Shown: piece by piece, positions 14,563 to 23,519 of the stretch | How the letters are laid out: every line of letters begins with the position of its first letter | Position numbering within the stretch: the first letter of the stretch is position 1 | Origin: G963666535 sp963666535 | GTDB lineage: Bacteria > Bacillota > Clostridia > Oscillospirales > Oscillospiraceae | Length of the DNA stretch: 64,000 nucleotides | Direction: 5' to 3' | Assembly (NCBI GenBank): GCA_963666535.1 | Contig: OY762913.1 | Coordinates: forward strand, 1,054,001-1,118,000 | Translations under genes and position numbers: made by a program | Notes under the pieces: generated by a model | Databases searched by the model: none | The model's input: only the letters and a program-made list of their open reading frames with translations | What the model was told of the DNA's origin: nothing

Positions 14563-16572
14563 ATGGTTACAAAAAGAAACCGTTCCTTGCTCAAGGAAAA
14601 CGGGAAAGGTGCTGTTTCCCTGTCCCGCAACCTTATGTTCAACATCGTGGCACTTTCCTGCGCTATTGTTATGGTACTTGCATCCACTTGTCTTGTTATT
14701 ACATATGCCCAGGCCAGAAGCCGTATGGCGGACAGCACAGCCATTGCAGCGAAAGCATATTCTCAGGCCATCACGAACAAAATCGGAATTTATAAGGCGT
14801 ATGCCGAGAGTATGGCGAAAGATGCCCGCATCACGCCGGAGGCGACCGTGGAGGAATTAAACACCCTGCGAGATGGATTTAAATCTGATTATGGTTTGGG
14901 CGATGTGTTTTTCCTCACTAAGACTGGCTGCCTGTTTGATAATGATCAACTGGACCTTTCTAGTGAGACCTATTTCCAGAAGGCCGTGGCGGGGGAGACC
15001 TATATTTCCGCTCCCGTCAAGCACAAGCTTTATGATACAATTATTATCTATGTTGCCACCGCGGTGGACAACGGAACCGATTACGGTGGTGTTCTGGTGG
15101 TGGAGGTACCGGTGAGTACTTTCAATACGATTGTTGAGGGTGTTACCATTGGCGAAAATGGTGATGGGTATATCATTGACAGCACCGGGACAATGGTTGC
15201 CAATGAAGATGAAACCCTTGTCACAGGCTTTGCAAACTATATTACGCTTGCGGAGACAGACAACTCTTACGCAGAGAGAGCTACCGCCACGCAGAAGATG
15301 CTGGAGAACCAAGAAGGTTATATTGAAACGAGGGATGCAAGCGGCAAGACCCAGTATTGTGCCTACACCACGATAGATGGGACAGATGGCTGGATCTTGG
15401 CTGTGAATGCGGATAAAGCTGAAATGATGAGCAGCTTTAAAACGGCAGTACTGATCGGCTGTCCCATCGCAATTGTCGCAATTTTGATCGCGATTCTGGT
15501 TGCACTGCGTATCACCAAGACACTTACCTGGCCCATTAGCAGGATTAGCGACCGCTTGGTCATGATGCGGAACGGCCAACTGACCCCCTATCAGCCAAAG
15601 CCGCTGAGAATCAAGGAAATGGAAACCCTGGGCAGAGCGGAAAAGGAAACTGTGGACATGCTCAATATCTACATTTCCGACATCAACCGAACGCTGAGCA
15701 GCTTGTCTGAAAATGACCTGAATGTTGAAATTGACCAGGAATACATCGGTGATTTTGAAAAAATCAAGGATTCCATGGTGCTGATCATCAATTCGTTGAA
15801 TGAGACCATCCGCAGGATGAGCCACATCTCCGAGGATGTGCTCAATGCATCTGAGCAGGTATCTTCCACTGCTCAGACACTGGCTCAGGGCGCCACCGAG
15901 CAGGCAAGCGCCGTGGAGGAGCTGCTGGCCACCATCAATGGCATTTCAGATCAGGTCGGCCACACGGCCGGAAATGCGGAACAAGCCAATGAAAAGGCAG
16001 TTGCGGTGCGGAGCGAAATTACCCGCAGCAACGAACAGATGCAGACACTAATCGGTGCCATGGGTGACATCAGCAGCACCTCAAACCAGGTGGCCAAGAT
16101 CGTGAAGCTCATTGAGGATATTGCGTTCCAGACCAATATTTTGGCGCTGAATGCGGCGGTGGAAGCAGCGCGGGCCGGCGTGAACGGCAAAAGCTTTGCC
16201 GTGGTGGCTGACGAGGTGAAAAACCTGGCGACCAAGAGTGCCGCGGCAGCCGAGGATACCACCAATCTGATTAAAAACACCATCGAAGCCGTAGATCGCG
16301 GCATGGGTATTTCCACGGAAACCGCTGACCTGCTTGCCGGCGTTGTTGGAGCGATGGACGATATGGCGAAGCTGGTTGCCCAGATTTCCGACGCTTCCGC
16401 CGAAGAGTCCATTTCCATCAACCAGGTGGTGCAGGGACTGGATCAGGTTTCCACGGTTGTCCAGTCTAACTCCGCCACTGCAGAGGAGAGCGCTGCGGTG
16501 AGCCATGAGCTGGCAAACCATGCGAACAACCTACAGAAGATGGTTGAAAACTTCAAACTGAAGAATAACTGA
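14563..16572 (+). CDS. Methyl-accepting chemotaxis protein 2
   Basis: The 669-residue chemoreceptor has the same layout as its upstream neighbour. The cytoplasmic halves are nearly identical (SNSATAEESAAVSHELANHA in both), while the Cache sensors differ, so the pair probably reads different ligands through one output. AAGGAGG lies before the ATG at 14563. The 193-nt gap to the first receptor shows no clear terminator; a separate promoter is possible but none is convincing. Confidence 0.95.
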   Translation: MVTKRNRSLLKENGKGAVSLSRNLMFNIVALSCAIVMVLASTCLVITYAQARSRMADSTAIAAKAYSQAITNKIGIYKAYAESMAKDARITPEATVEELNTLRDGFKSDYGLGDVFFLTKTGCLFDNDQLDLSSETYFQKAVAGETYISAPVKHKLYDTIIIYVATAVDNGTDYGGVLVVEVPVSTFNTIVEGVTIGENGDGYIIDSTGTMVANEDETLVTGFANYITLAETDNSYAERATATQKMLENQEGYIETRDASGKTQYCAYTTIDGTDGWILAVNADKAEMMSSFKTAVLIGCPIAIVAILIAILVALRITKTLTWPISRISDRLVMMRNGQLTPYQPKPLRIKEMETLGRAEKETVDMLNIYISDINRTLSSLSENDLNVEIDQEYIGDFEKIKDSMVLIINSLNETIRRMSHISEDVLNASEQVSSTAQTLAQGATEQASAVEELLATINGISDQVGHTAGNAEQANEKAVAVRSEITRSNEQMQTLIGAMGDISSTSNQVAKIVKLIEDIAFQTNILALNAAVEAARAGVNGKSFAVVADEVKNLATKSAAAAEDTTNLIKNTIEAVDRGMGISTETADLLAGVVGAMDDMAKLVAQISDASAEESISINQVVQGLDQVSTVVQSNSATAEESAAVSHELANHANNLQKMVENFKLKNN

Positions 16573-16617
16573 TCATACCTGATCTGGAAGTCGATGCAGG
16601 AAGGAGAGAGAAAGACC

Positions 16618-17070
16618 TTGAATCTTGAAATTACGAGAAGTACCGGGGTGAACAGACCTTACGTTGCAGCGGTCGGCTCCAAGGGGAGTGAGCAGGGCTT
16701 TTCTCAATCCTTCCAGCAGGAGATGAATAACCAGGAAAAGCGAAAATACCAGGAGCAGTTGGAGGAGATTTTCCAGGAGATCACTGAAAATGCGCAAGAG
16801 ATCCTAAAAAGAGCGGATCTGACACAGTTTGAAGTCTACCGCAAAAAGATCAGCGGTCTCATGCGGGAGATTCTGCAGCATGCGTACCTGTTTCAGCCGG
16901 AAAAAGTGCGGGACGGAAGCGGACATCAGCGTGTTTACGCAATGGTTACAGTGGTGGACGAGCGCTTGGAGCAGATGGGAAATGAACTGATCGCACAAAA
17001 CGGTGCGCAGCTGGATTTGATCAGCCGGGTGGATGAAATACGCGGTTTAATTATGGATCTATTCATGTAG
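16618..17070 (+). CDS. yaaR: YaaR-family protein (DUF327)
   Basis: The protein of about 150 residues matches the YaaR family: a variable N-terminus, a helix YQEQLEEIFQEITENAQEIL, and the conserved core FEVYRKKISGLMREILQHAY, ending in DEIRGLIMDLFM. Its function is not established; it often occurs in flagellar or sporulation neighbourhoods. The start is uncertain. The TTG at 16618 has AAGGAG 11 nt upstream, and an ATG at 16594 lies before that site. A weak hairpin spans the stop and the following gap (about 17066-17108). Confidence 0.75.
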   Translation: MNLEITRSTGVNRPYVAAVGSKGSEQGFSQSFQQEMNNQEKRKYQEQLEEIFQEITENAQEILKRADLTQFEVYRKKISGLMREILQHAYLFQPEKVRDGSGHQRVYAMVTVVDERLEQMGNELIAQNGAQLDLISRVDEIRGLIMDLFM

Positions 17071-17145
17071 GAAAAGCTGCCCGCGCAAAGACGGACGGCT
17101 TTCCTACTGTAATAAGAACATTGATGGGAAGAGAGGTGATCATTG

Positions 17146-17772
17146 GTGCATAATTCGGAAGAAACGTTTGACGCGATGAAGGAAGACGTATTCCGGGAAA
17201 TTGCAAACATTGGAGCAGGGCATGCGTCCACTGCGCTGTCCATGATGCTGGAGTGTCCTGTGGAACAGGCGGTGCCGGTCGTGGAGTTGGTGCGGCTGGG
17301 AGATATGACAGACTTGCTGGGCGGTGCCGAGCGCATCGTTGTAGGCGCGGGCATGTGCCTGTCCGGTGATGTGAACGGGTATATTATTGCAATTATGGAA
17401 CCGGAGCAGGCCAAGCATATCATTGAGCTGATCCGGAACCAACCGGTGGAGGCGCCGCCCGAGGGGATGGTGTTTTCTCCCATGGACGAATCGGCACTGA
17501 ATGAGACGGTAAATATTATGGGCGGCTCCTATCTAACGGCGCTTTCTCAGATGACAGGACTGGAGCTGATTCCCAGCACGCCTTTTGCGGCGCTGGATAT
17601 GCTGGGTTCCATTATGGGTGTTGTGCTCGCGGAGGCGGGGCAGGACAGCGACTATGTGCTGTATTTCAAATCAGCGCTTATTAGTGGCAGCGCCGGATTT
17701 ATGGGTGATCTACTACTGATCCCCGACAAAAAGACTTACACAACATTTTTAAAATCTTTAGGGTGTGAATAG
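17146..17772 (+). CDS. cheC: Chemotaxis phosphatase CheC
   Basis: The 208-residue CheC removes phosphate from CheY and partners CheD. Both active-site repeats are intact: EIANIGAGHASTAL near the N-terminus, and ETVNIMGGSYLTAL about 110 residues later, each with the Glu-X-X-Asn pair and a downstream Pro. The GTG at 17146 follows GAGGTG by 7 nt, a better spacing than the TTG one codon earlier. It is nearly contiguous with cheD. Confidence 0.95.
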   Translation: MHNSEETFDAMKEDVFREIANIGAGHASTALSMMLECPVEQAVPVVELVRLGDMTDLLGGAERIVVGAGMCLSGDVNGYIIAIMEPEQAKHIIELIRNQPVEAPPEGMVFSPMDESALNETVNIMGGSYLTALSQMTGLELIPSTPFAALDMLGSIMGVVLAEAGQDSDYVLYFKSALISGSAGFMGDLLLIPDKKTYTTFLKSLGCE

Positions 17773-17773
17773 A

Positions 17774-18259
17774 GTGCCGACAATAATGGTGAATATTGCG
17801 CAGATTAAAACGGTACGCCCACCCGATGTTCTGTGTGCACTGGGACTTGGATCATGTGTTGGTGTTGTGCTGTATGACCCTGATACCAGGGTCTGCGGAA
17901 TGATCCATGTACTGCTTCCGGAGTCTGGGGAAGACGTGACAGAGGAGGGAAAAACGAAGTTTGCCGATACCGGGATCCGGGAGTTGGCAGATGTTGTTGT
18001 AAAGGCGGGGGGCAGACGGGCAAGCCTGAGAGCAAAGCTGGCGGGCGGGGCCGCAGTACTGACCTTCAAACAGAACATGGGCACTGGCGCAGGAGTTGGA
18101 CAGCGGAACGGCGAGGCTTGCCTGAAGGCACTTTCCGAGCTGCGTATCGCGGTGGAAGGAAAAGATCTGGGCGGCAATCTTGGGCGGTCAATCTATTTTG
18201 ATCCCGAGAAGAATTTGCTCAGTGTAAAGAAGATCAGCGGCGAAGAACGTGTAATATAG
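17774..18259 (+). CDS. cheD: Chemoreceptor glutamine deamidase CheD
   Basis: The 161-residue protein deamidates receptor glutamines and modulates CheC. The catalytic cysteine is in LGLGSCVGVVLYD and the histidine in GMIHVLLP. I choose the GTG at 17774, one base after the cheC stop, since AGGGTG lies 8 nt upstream; a GTG at 17765 would overlap that site. The near overlap implies coupled translation with cheC. Confidence 0.94.
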   Translation: MPTIMVNIAQIKTVRPPDVLCALGLGSCVGVVLYDPDTRVCGMIHVLLPESGEDVTEEGKTKFADTGIRELADVVVKAGGRRASLRAKLAGGAAVLTFKQNMGTGAGVGQRNGEACLKALSELRIAVEGKDLGGNLGRSIYFDPEKNLLSVKKISGEERVI

Positions 18260-18305
18260 ATGTAGGACAGAAAACAAGGAAGTCAATTAACAGGAGGAAA
18301 TGAAA

Positions 18306-18662
18306 ATGGCAAGAATAATGATTGTAGATGATGCGGCTTTCATGCGGATTACCATCAAGAATATGTTGCAAAAAAGTGAACATGAGGTAGTTGGCGAGGC
18401 GGAAAACGGCAGGGTTGCCGTAGAAAAATACCGCGAACTCCATCCGGATATTGTGACGATGGATATCACTATGCCCGAGATGGATGGACTGGAGGCACTG
18501 AAGGCAATTCGCAGGGAAGACCCCAACGCGCGGATTATCATGGTTTCCGCAATGGGACAGGAGACCATGGTGCGCGATGCGGTACTCAACGGCGCCAAGG
18601 GTTTTATCGTGAAGCCATTCAAAGAGGACGGAATTCTATCCGCGATCTCTAAGCTTGTCTGA
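18306..18662 (+). CDS. cheY: Chemotaxis response regulator CheY
   Basis: The 118-residue single receiver domain has the acid pair Asp8-Asp9, phospho-acceptor Asp53 in TMDITMPEMDG, and the conserved lysine in FIVKPF. Phosphorylated by CheA, it binds FliM to change motor rotation. AGGAGG lies 8 nt before the ATG at 18306 and only 2 nt before the ATG at 18300, so 18306 is the start. It lies between cheD and cheA. Confidence 0.95.
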   Translation: MARIMIVDDAAFMRITIKNMLQKSEHEVVGEAENGRVAVEKYRELHPDIVTMDITMPEMDGLEALKAIRREDPNARIIMVSAMGQETMVRDAVLNGAKGFIVKPFKEDGILSAISKLV

Positions 18663-18702
18663 CGAGTCAATTTAAGCAAAATATTCGAAAAGGGTGGTTG
18701 CC

Positions 18703-20784
18703 ATGAGTGCAGAAGAATCCATGCTTGATGTATACATCTATGAAACGCAGGAGCTGCTCCAAAATTTGGACGATGTGCTGCTGGAAGGCGAAAGCGCTAA
18801 GACGCTGACGGCGGATCAAATCAATGAAGTGTTTCGTGTGATGCATACCATCAAGGGAGCTTCCTCCATGATGGAGTTTGATGACATCGCGATGCTTGCC
18901 CATGCGGTGGAAGATGTGTTCGCACAGATTCGCGAATTCGGGGCAAAGGACGAACATTGGCCACCCGTTTTTGACATGGTGTTTCGCGCGGTGTCGTTTT
19001 TTAACGGCGAGTTGTCGAAAATTCAAAAAACCGGAAAGCCGGACGGAACCGATGTTGCATTGATCGATGAACTGCACCGTCAGCTGGCGGTTATGAAAGG
19101 TCAGCCAACCCCGCAGCAGCCCGTTGCTTCTGCGGCACAAGAGAGCAAAAGCGCGCCCGCGACAGCCTGGACGGGCGGAGACGGACACATTCCATACTAC
19201 AAAATTAAAGTGAGTTTTCAGGAGAATTGCCATATGGAGGCCGTGCGTGCGCTGGGCATCCAGCAGCAGCTGAGCGCGATCTGTACACAAGTTGCCACCG
19301 TGCCGGAAGATTTGAACGCTGCCGACGCGGAAAAGACCATTGTGGAAGGCGGTTTGTGCGTATTCGTCCAGACCACTGAAAACCCCGATGAGATTAAAGG
19401 CGTTATGGACAAGACGCTATTCGTGGAAAAATACTCCGTTCTGATGATTGACGGGACGGATGAAGAAGTTCCGGCCTCCATCCGGCTTGTCGCCGTCGAG
19501 GAATCAGAAACCGTTGCAGCGCCAGCAGCCATACAGGCCGCCGTTGCAGCCGAACGGCCCGCCGCCGAAGCAGGCGATGGCGCGTCGGCTGCCGGCGAAG
19601 GGTCGCTTGCAAAGCAGAACTTTATCAGCGTTAACGTAAACAAGTTGGACAGTCTGCTGGACATGGTGGGAGAGATCGTTACCGCCCAGTCCATGGTGAT
19701 CAATAACGCTGATTTTGGCGACGCGCGGCATGATAACTTTGATGCGGCAACTAAGCAGCTGCATACCTTAATTAACGAGCTGCAGGACATTGTGATGTCC
19801 ATCCGCATGCTGCCCATTTCCACGGTATTTCAAAAAATGCGCCGACTGGTTCGCGATATGGCGAAAAAAGTGGACAAGGATATTGAGCTGGTTCTGGTGG
19901 GCGAGGAAACCGAGGTGGATAAAAACGTCATCGACAGTCTCTCGGACCCCCTGATGCACATTATCCGCAACTCGGCCGACCACGGCATTGAGGACGCTGC
20001 CACACGCTTGAAGGCCGGAAAGTCCAAAAAGGGAAAAATCGTGTTGGAGGCGCATACCACAGGCAGCGATGTTATTGTTACGGTTTCTGACGACGGCGGC
20101 GGACTCAGCCGCGAGAAGATCCTGAAAAAGGCCAGAGAAAAGGGACTGCTCAGCAAGCCGGAGAGCGAAATGTCGGATAAAGAGGTTTATTCTCTGATTT
20201 TCCTGCCCGGCTTCTCCACCAAAGAGGCGGTCACGGAGTTTTCCGGCCGCGGTGTCGGCATGGATGTGGTGCGGCGTAACATCAATCAGATTGGCGGTTC
20301 GCTGACGGTAGAAAGCGAGCCGGGTCAGGGGACGACGCACATTATCCGCATTCCGCTGACACTGACCATTGTGGACGGCATGAAATTCGACGTGGGCGGG
20401 ATCAGCTTCATTGTCCCCACCGCTTCTGTGAAAACGGCAATTCAGCCTTCGGCTGAGGACATTTTCATTGACCCGGAGGGCAACGAAATGATGATGCTGC
20501 TGGGTGAGTGCTACTCGGTGCTGCGCATGAGCGAATTGTTTGATATTAAAAACGCTGTGACAAATCCTGAAGAAGGAATGGTGATGCACCTGACCTCGGA
20601 AGGCAGGGAATACTGCATCCTGTTTGATCACTTGGACGGCGAGTATCAAGTAGTGGCGAAGTCGCTGCCCAACTATCTGAGCAAATGCGCCACAAAGCTG
20701 GATGGAATCAGCGGCTGCGCCGTTCTGGGTGACGGGACCATTAACCTGATTCTGGACGCGAATATGATGGGCTCGAAAACCTAA
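18703..20784 (+). CDS. cheA: Chemotaxis histidine kinase CheA
   Basis: The 693-residue kinase phosphorylates CheY. It has an N-terminal phosphotransfer domain with His48 (MHTIKGASSMM), a CheY-binding P2-like domain, a dimerisation helix pair, and an ATP-binding domain (HIIRNSADHGIED, DDGGGLSREKI, GRGVGMDVV). A CheW-like C-terminal domain ends the protein. The Ala/Glu-rich linker near residues 265-300 is normal. The ATG at 18703 follows AAGGGTGG. It is directly after cheY in the che operon. Confidence 0.97.
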   Translation: MSAEESMLDVYIYETQELLQNLDDVLLEGESAKTLTADQINEVFRVMHTIKGASSMMEFDDIAMLAHAVEDVFAQIREFGAKDEHWPPVFDMVFRAVSFFNGELSKIQKTGKPDGTDVALIDELHRQLAVMKGQPTPQQPVASAAQESKSAPATAWTGGDGHIPYYKIKVSFQENCHMEAVRALGIQQQLSAICTQVATVPEDLNAADAEKTIVEGGLCVFVQTTENPDEIKGVMDKTLFVEKYSVLMIDGTDEEVPASIRLVAVEESETVAAPAAIQAAVAAERPAAEAGDGASAAGEGSLAKQNFISVNVNKLDSLLDMVGEIVTAQSMVINNADFGDARHDNFDAATKQLHTLINELQDIVMSIRMLPISTVFQKMRRLVRDMAKKVDKDIELVLVGEETEVDKNVIDSLSDPLMHIIRNSADHGIEDAATRLKAGKSKKGKIVLEAHTTGSDVIVTVSDDGGGLSREKILKKAREKGLLSKPESEMSDKEVYSLIFLPGFSTKEAVTEFSGRGVGMDVVRRNINQIGGSLTVESEPGQGTTHIIRIPLTLTIVDGMKFDVGGISFIVPTASVKTAIQPSAEDIFIDPEGNEMMMLLGECYSVLRMSELFDIKNAVTNPEEGMVMHLTSEGREYCILFDHLDGEYQVVAKSLPNYLSKCATKLDGISGCAVLGDGTINLILDANMMGSKT

Positions 20785-20820
20785 TTGCAATGAGGAACCA
20801 TTGCGAGAGAGAGGGTATCA

Positions 20821-21303
20821 ATGATGGAAGAAAAAAAGGAAGCAACCAACAAGAATGCCGTGGTGGAAAGCCAGAGATTTCTTTTCTTCTCGGTGGATGG
20901 GACCGACTATGGGATCGAGATCGAACTGGTGCAGGAAATCATCGGAATACAGGAGGTTTCCCCCATCCCCAGTGCAAAACCGTTTTGCAAAGGCGTGATC
21001 AACATTCGCGGTACCATTGTGCCCGTTTTGGATATGCGGCTGAAGATGGGAATGGCAGCCGTGGTGTATGACGAATGCGCCTGCATTATCGTTGTGATGA
21101 TCGACGGCGAGCGCATTGGCGTGATCGTTGATAAGGTGCAGGATGTGATCCAAATTCGCCCGGAGAGCCTGCAGGAATCGCCGGTGAAGGGCGACGCATC
21201 GCAAAAACGCTGCATCGCAAGCAAAATTGCGAATGTCAACGGAACGATCAAGCAGATCCTCGATGTCAACAAGTTGTTTGACATCGAGCAAGGGGCATCA
21301 TGA
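20821..21303 (+). CDS. cheW: Chemotaxis coupling protein CheW
   Basis: The 160-residue protein bridges receptors and CheA. The family pattern is clear: FLFFSVDGTDYGIEIELVQE, then GVINIRGTIVPVLDMR, then IGVIVDKVQDV. Two ATGs in tandem (20821, 20824) follow GAGGG; either could start it. It lies 36 nt after cheA and 39 nt before cheR. Confidence 0.96.
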   Translation: MMEEKKEATNKNAVVESQRFLFFSVDGTDYGIEIELVQEIIGIQEVSPIPSAKPFCKGVINIRGTIVPVLDMRLKMGMAAVVYDECACIIVVMIDGERIGVIVDKVQDVIQIRPESLQESPVKGDASQKRCIASKIANVNGTIKQILDVNKLFDIEQGAS

Positions 21304-21342
21304 AGTCAAATCCTTCTGTCCTGAAAAAGGAGTACGGTAAGC

Positions 21343-22152
21343 GTGAATATTGACCAAAAGGATTTTGACCAGGTAAAAGACTTTATGCTGAAGGGATATG
21401 GGATCAATCTTGAAAAAAAGCGGGTGCTGGTCGAAGGCCGCCTGAAACAACTGATTGTAATAAATGGGTTTGAAAACTACCACGATTATGTACAAGCCGT
21501 ATTGAAAAGCACCTCCCTGCAACAGGAAATGGTGACCAGGCTGACCACAAACTACACCTTTTTTTCCCGGGAGGACCTGCACTATGATTTCATGGTAAAG
21601 CAGGCAATTCCCGCGATTATAAAGGAGTCCCCGCGGAAAAACGCCCTGAAAATCTGGAGCGCGGGCTGCTCCTCCGGGGACGAGGCGTACACAGCCGCGA
21701 TGCACTTGCAGGACTTTTTGGCAAGAGACAGAACCATTTCCTCCTGTTCTATCTACGCCACGGACATTTCAGATGATATGCTGCGTTCGGCCAAAGCGGG
21801 TATTTATGTCGAAGACAGCATAAAAAATCTGCCGGCTGCATATCGTACGAAGTACTTCACCAAAACGGAAGATGGCAAGTGGGCGATCGCACCCGAAATC
21901 ACCAGCATGGTCAAATTCTCAAAGCTGAATCTGATGACCATGTTTCCCATGGGGTTTTCGGGTTTTGATATCATTTTTTGCCGCAACGTTATGATTTACT
22001 TCACGGCGGAAACACGGAAAGCGCTGGCAAAGAAGTATTGCAATGCGCTCAATCCCGGCGGGTATCTGTTTATTGGGCTGACGGAAACCATCCCCGCTGC
22101 GGAGACAGGGTTTAAAATGATTCGGCCATCCATTTTTCAAAAGGAGAGATGA
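21343..22152 (+). CDS. cheR: Chemotaxis methyltransferase CheR
   Basis: The 269-residue enzyme methylates receptor glutamates with S-adenosylmethionine. The cofactor-binding motif SAGCSSGDEAYT and the downstream FDIIFCRNVMIYF are typical of CheR. The GTG start follows AAAGGAG by 10 nt. Its stop overlaps the cheB start by 4 nt (ATGA), so methylation and demethylation enzymes are coupled. Confidence 0.96.
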   Translation: MNIDQKDFDQVKDFMLKGYGINLEKKRVLVEGRLKQLIVINGFENYHDYVQAVLKSTSLQQEMVTRLTTNYTFFSREDLHYDFMVKQAIPAIIKESPRKNALKIWSAGCSSGDEAYTAAMHLQDFLARDRTISSCSIYATDISDDMLRSAKAGIYVEDSIKNLPAAYRTKYFTKTEDGKWAIAPEITSMVKFSKLNLMTMFPMGFSGFDIIFCRNVMIYFTAETRKALAKKYCNALNPGGYLFIGLTETIPAAETGFKMIRPSIFQKER

Positions 22153-23234
22153 GCTTGGGAACCGTAATATATTCGGTGTTGACCATGCTGGAGGACAACC
22201 CGCAACATACGAATATTTGCGCCCTGTTGGAGCAAGACCCCCATTACAACATCCGCAGGCTGGGACTAAACCCGGTGCAGGCGGCCGATATGATTGGGCA
22301 GAAGCGTCCCCATGTGATTCTTGTGTTTTCAAAGACGCTGCCGCTGATGCTGAAAAGCTGGATCAGGCGCATCGCGGAAAAGGAAGGAATTCCGTTTGTC
22401 CTGCTGTGCGAAAATGGCTTTAATTCTGCGGAATTTGCAGCGACGGAAAAGCTGGTTCAGCATTATCCGCTGGCTGCGACCGACGCCGCCGCGACCGTTG
22501 TGCGCGACATTGGCATCAAAGTGCGGCTGGCGGCGAACCAGACGGTGGCCAGCCGCATGACCAGCGAGGCGCAGCATCGGGAGGAACACCCCCAGCTGCC
22601 CCACAATCCGGCGGCAGAACCCGGCGCTGCCGCACCGCTGGGCGGGAAAACATTTGACAAACGGAAGCTGATTGCCATCGGCGCGTCGATGGGCGGGGTG
22701 GAGGCAGTGGGCTGCGTGCTGGGGCAGCTGCCGGCGGATATGCCGGGGATCGTGGTGGTGCAGCACATGCCAAAGGGATTTACCGATATGTTTGCCAAAC
22801 GGATGGATTTGTGCTGCAAGCTGAAGGTGGTGCAGGCCGAAAACAACCAGAAAATTGTTGCGGGAACGGCCTATATCGCACCCGGCGAGCAGCAAATGAC
22901 GATTTGCAATTCGCCGGACGGGTATTATTTTATCCGCATCAGCGACGGCGAGCGGGTCAGCGGACACAAGCCATCGGTGGATGTGCTGTTCCGCTCGGTG
23001 GCGAAAAGCGCGGGAAAAAACGCCCTGGGCGTGATCCTGACCGGAATGGGGGACGACGGCGCGCGGGGCCTGGCAGAGCTGCGGGAGACCGGCGCGGATA
23101 CCATCGGGCAGGACGCCGCCACGGCCTTGGTGTACGGCATGCCAAAGGTCGCCTTTGAACTGGGCGCGGTGCGCAAGCAAATGGCACTGGGGGACATCCC
23201 AAACTATCTGGTGGAATACGCGAACAAAAAATAA
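22149..23234 (+). CDS. cheB: Chemotaxis methylesterase CheB with a degenerate receiver domain
   Basis: The 361-residue protein removes methyl groups from receptors. The C-terminal catalytic domain is intact, with Ser180 (IGASMGG), His206 (VQHMPKG) and Asp303 (GMGDDGA). The N-terminal domain of about 125 residues has receiver-like size and hydrophobic pattern but lacks the acid pair (YSVLTMLEDN instead of VVDDS). The phospho-acceptor Asp is also missing (VILVFSKTLP near residues 57-65). It therefore cannot be switched by CheA in the usual way. The linker (125-170) is normal. It is last in the che operon, with a strong terminator 7 nt downstream. Confidence 0.95.
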   Translation: MSLGTVIYSVLTMLEDNPQHTNICALLEQDPHYNIRRLGLNPVQAADMIGQKRPHVILVFSKTLPLMLKSWIRRIAEKEGIPFVLLCENGFNSAEFAATEKLVQHYPLAATDAAATVVRDIGIKVRLAANQTVASRMTSEAQHREEHPQLPHNPAAEPGAAAPLGGKTFDKRKLIAIGASMGGVEAVGCVLGQLPADMPGIVVVQHMPKGFTDMFAKRMDLCCKLKVVQAENNQKIVAGTAYIAPGEQQMTICNSPDGYYFIRISDGERVSGHKPSVDVLFRSVAKSAGKNALGVILTGMGDDGARGLAELRETGADTIGQDAATALVYGMPKVAFELGAVRKQMALGDIPNYLVEYANKK

Positions 23235-23240
23235 AAAGCT

Positions 23241-23279
23241 AACTCCCCCCTGCATCATGGATGCAGGGGGGAGTTTTAT
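23241..23279 (+). terminator. Terminator of the che operon
   Basis: A 16-bp perfect stem (23241-23256 with 23260-23275) and a 3-nt loop are followed by TTATT, just after the cheB stop. Confidence 0.9.
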
Positions 23280-23305
23280 TGTCGAAAAAGCAATGTTAAC
23301 AACTT

Positions 23306-23354
23306 GAGCTATTGGTATATCCCCCGCCTCCGGCGGGGGATATACCAATAGCTC
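23306..23354. repeat. 23-bp perfect inverted repeat
   Basis: Arms 23306-23328 and 23332-23354 are exact reverse complements around a TCC loop. It lies between the convergent cheB and flagellin genes. There is no T-tract on either strand. It may be a second terminator/stabiliser or an intergenic repeat element. Confidence 0.7.
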
Positions 23355-23444
23355 GATCCAGATGTTAGGATTGAATTTGCGTTTCGCCGTGGGCGGCGGA
23401 AAGTTGGCCAAGCTGTTGCCCTTTTGATCCTTTCTTGACAAGCG

Positions 23445-23484
23445 GATACGGCGGCAGCGGGAAATTTCCCGCTGCCGCCGTATC
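23445..23484 (-). terminator. 40-bp perfect palindrome behind the flagellin gene
   Basis: Arms 23445-23464 and 23465-23484 are perfect, with no unpaired centre bases. It starts 35 nt after the flagellin stop. As RNA it would be a very stable hairpin, suited to stop transcription or protect an abundant mRNA, though no T-tract follows. Confidence 0.6.
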
Positions 23485-23519
23485 AAATGCGTGAGAAAAG
23501 AGAGGGAAGGAATCGGGGA

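Noticed and set aside
18300..18305. Earlier ATG for cheY
   Set aside because: Only 2 nt from AGGAGG; the ATG at 18306 has 8-nt spacing.
19768..20790. Minus-strand frame of 340 codons opposite cheA
   Set aside because: cheA is certain on the plus strand; the opposite frame has shadow-like composition.
22329..23486. Long minus-strand frame opposite cheB
   Set aside because: It has high His/Arg/Gln content without a known motif and spans the cheB terminator and an inverted repeat. It is a shadow of cheB.
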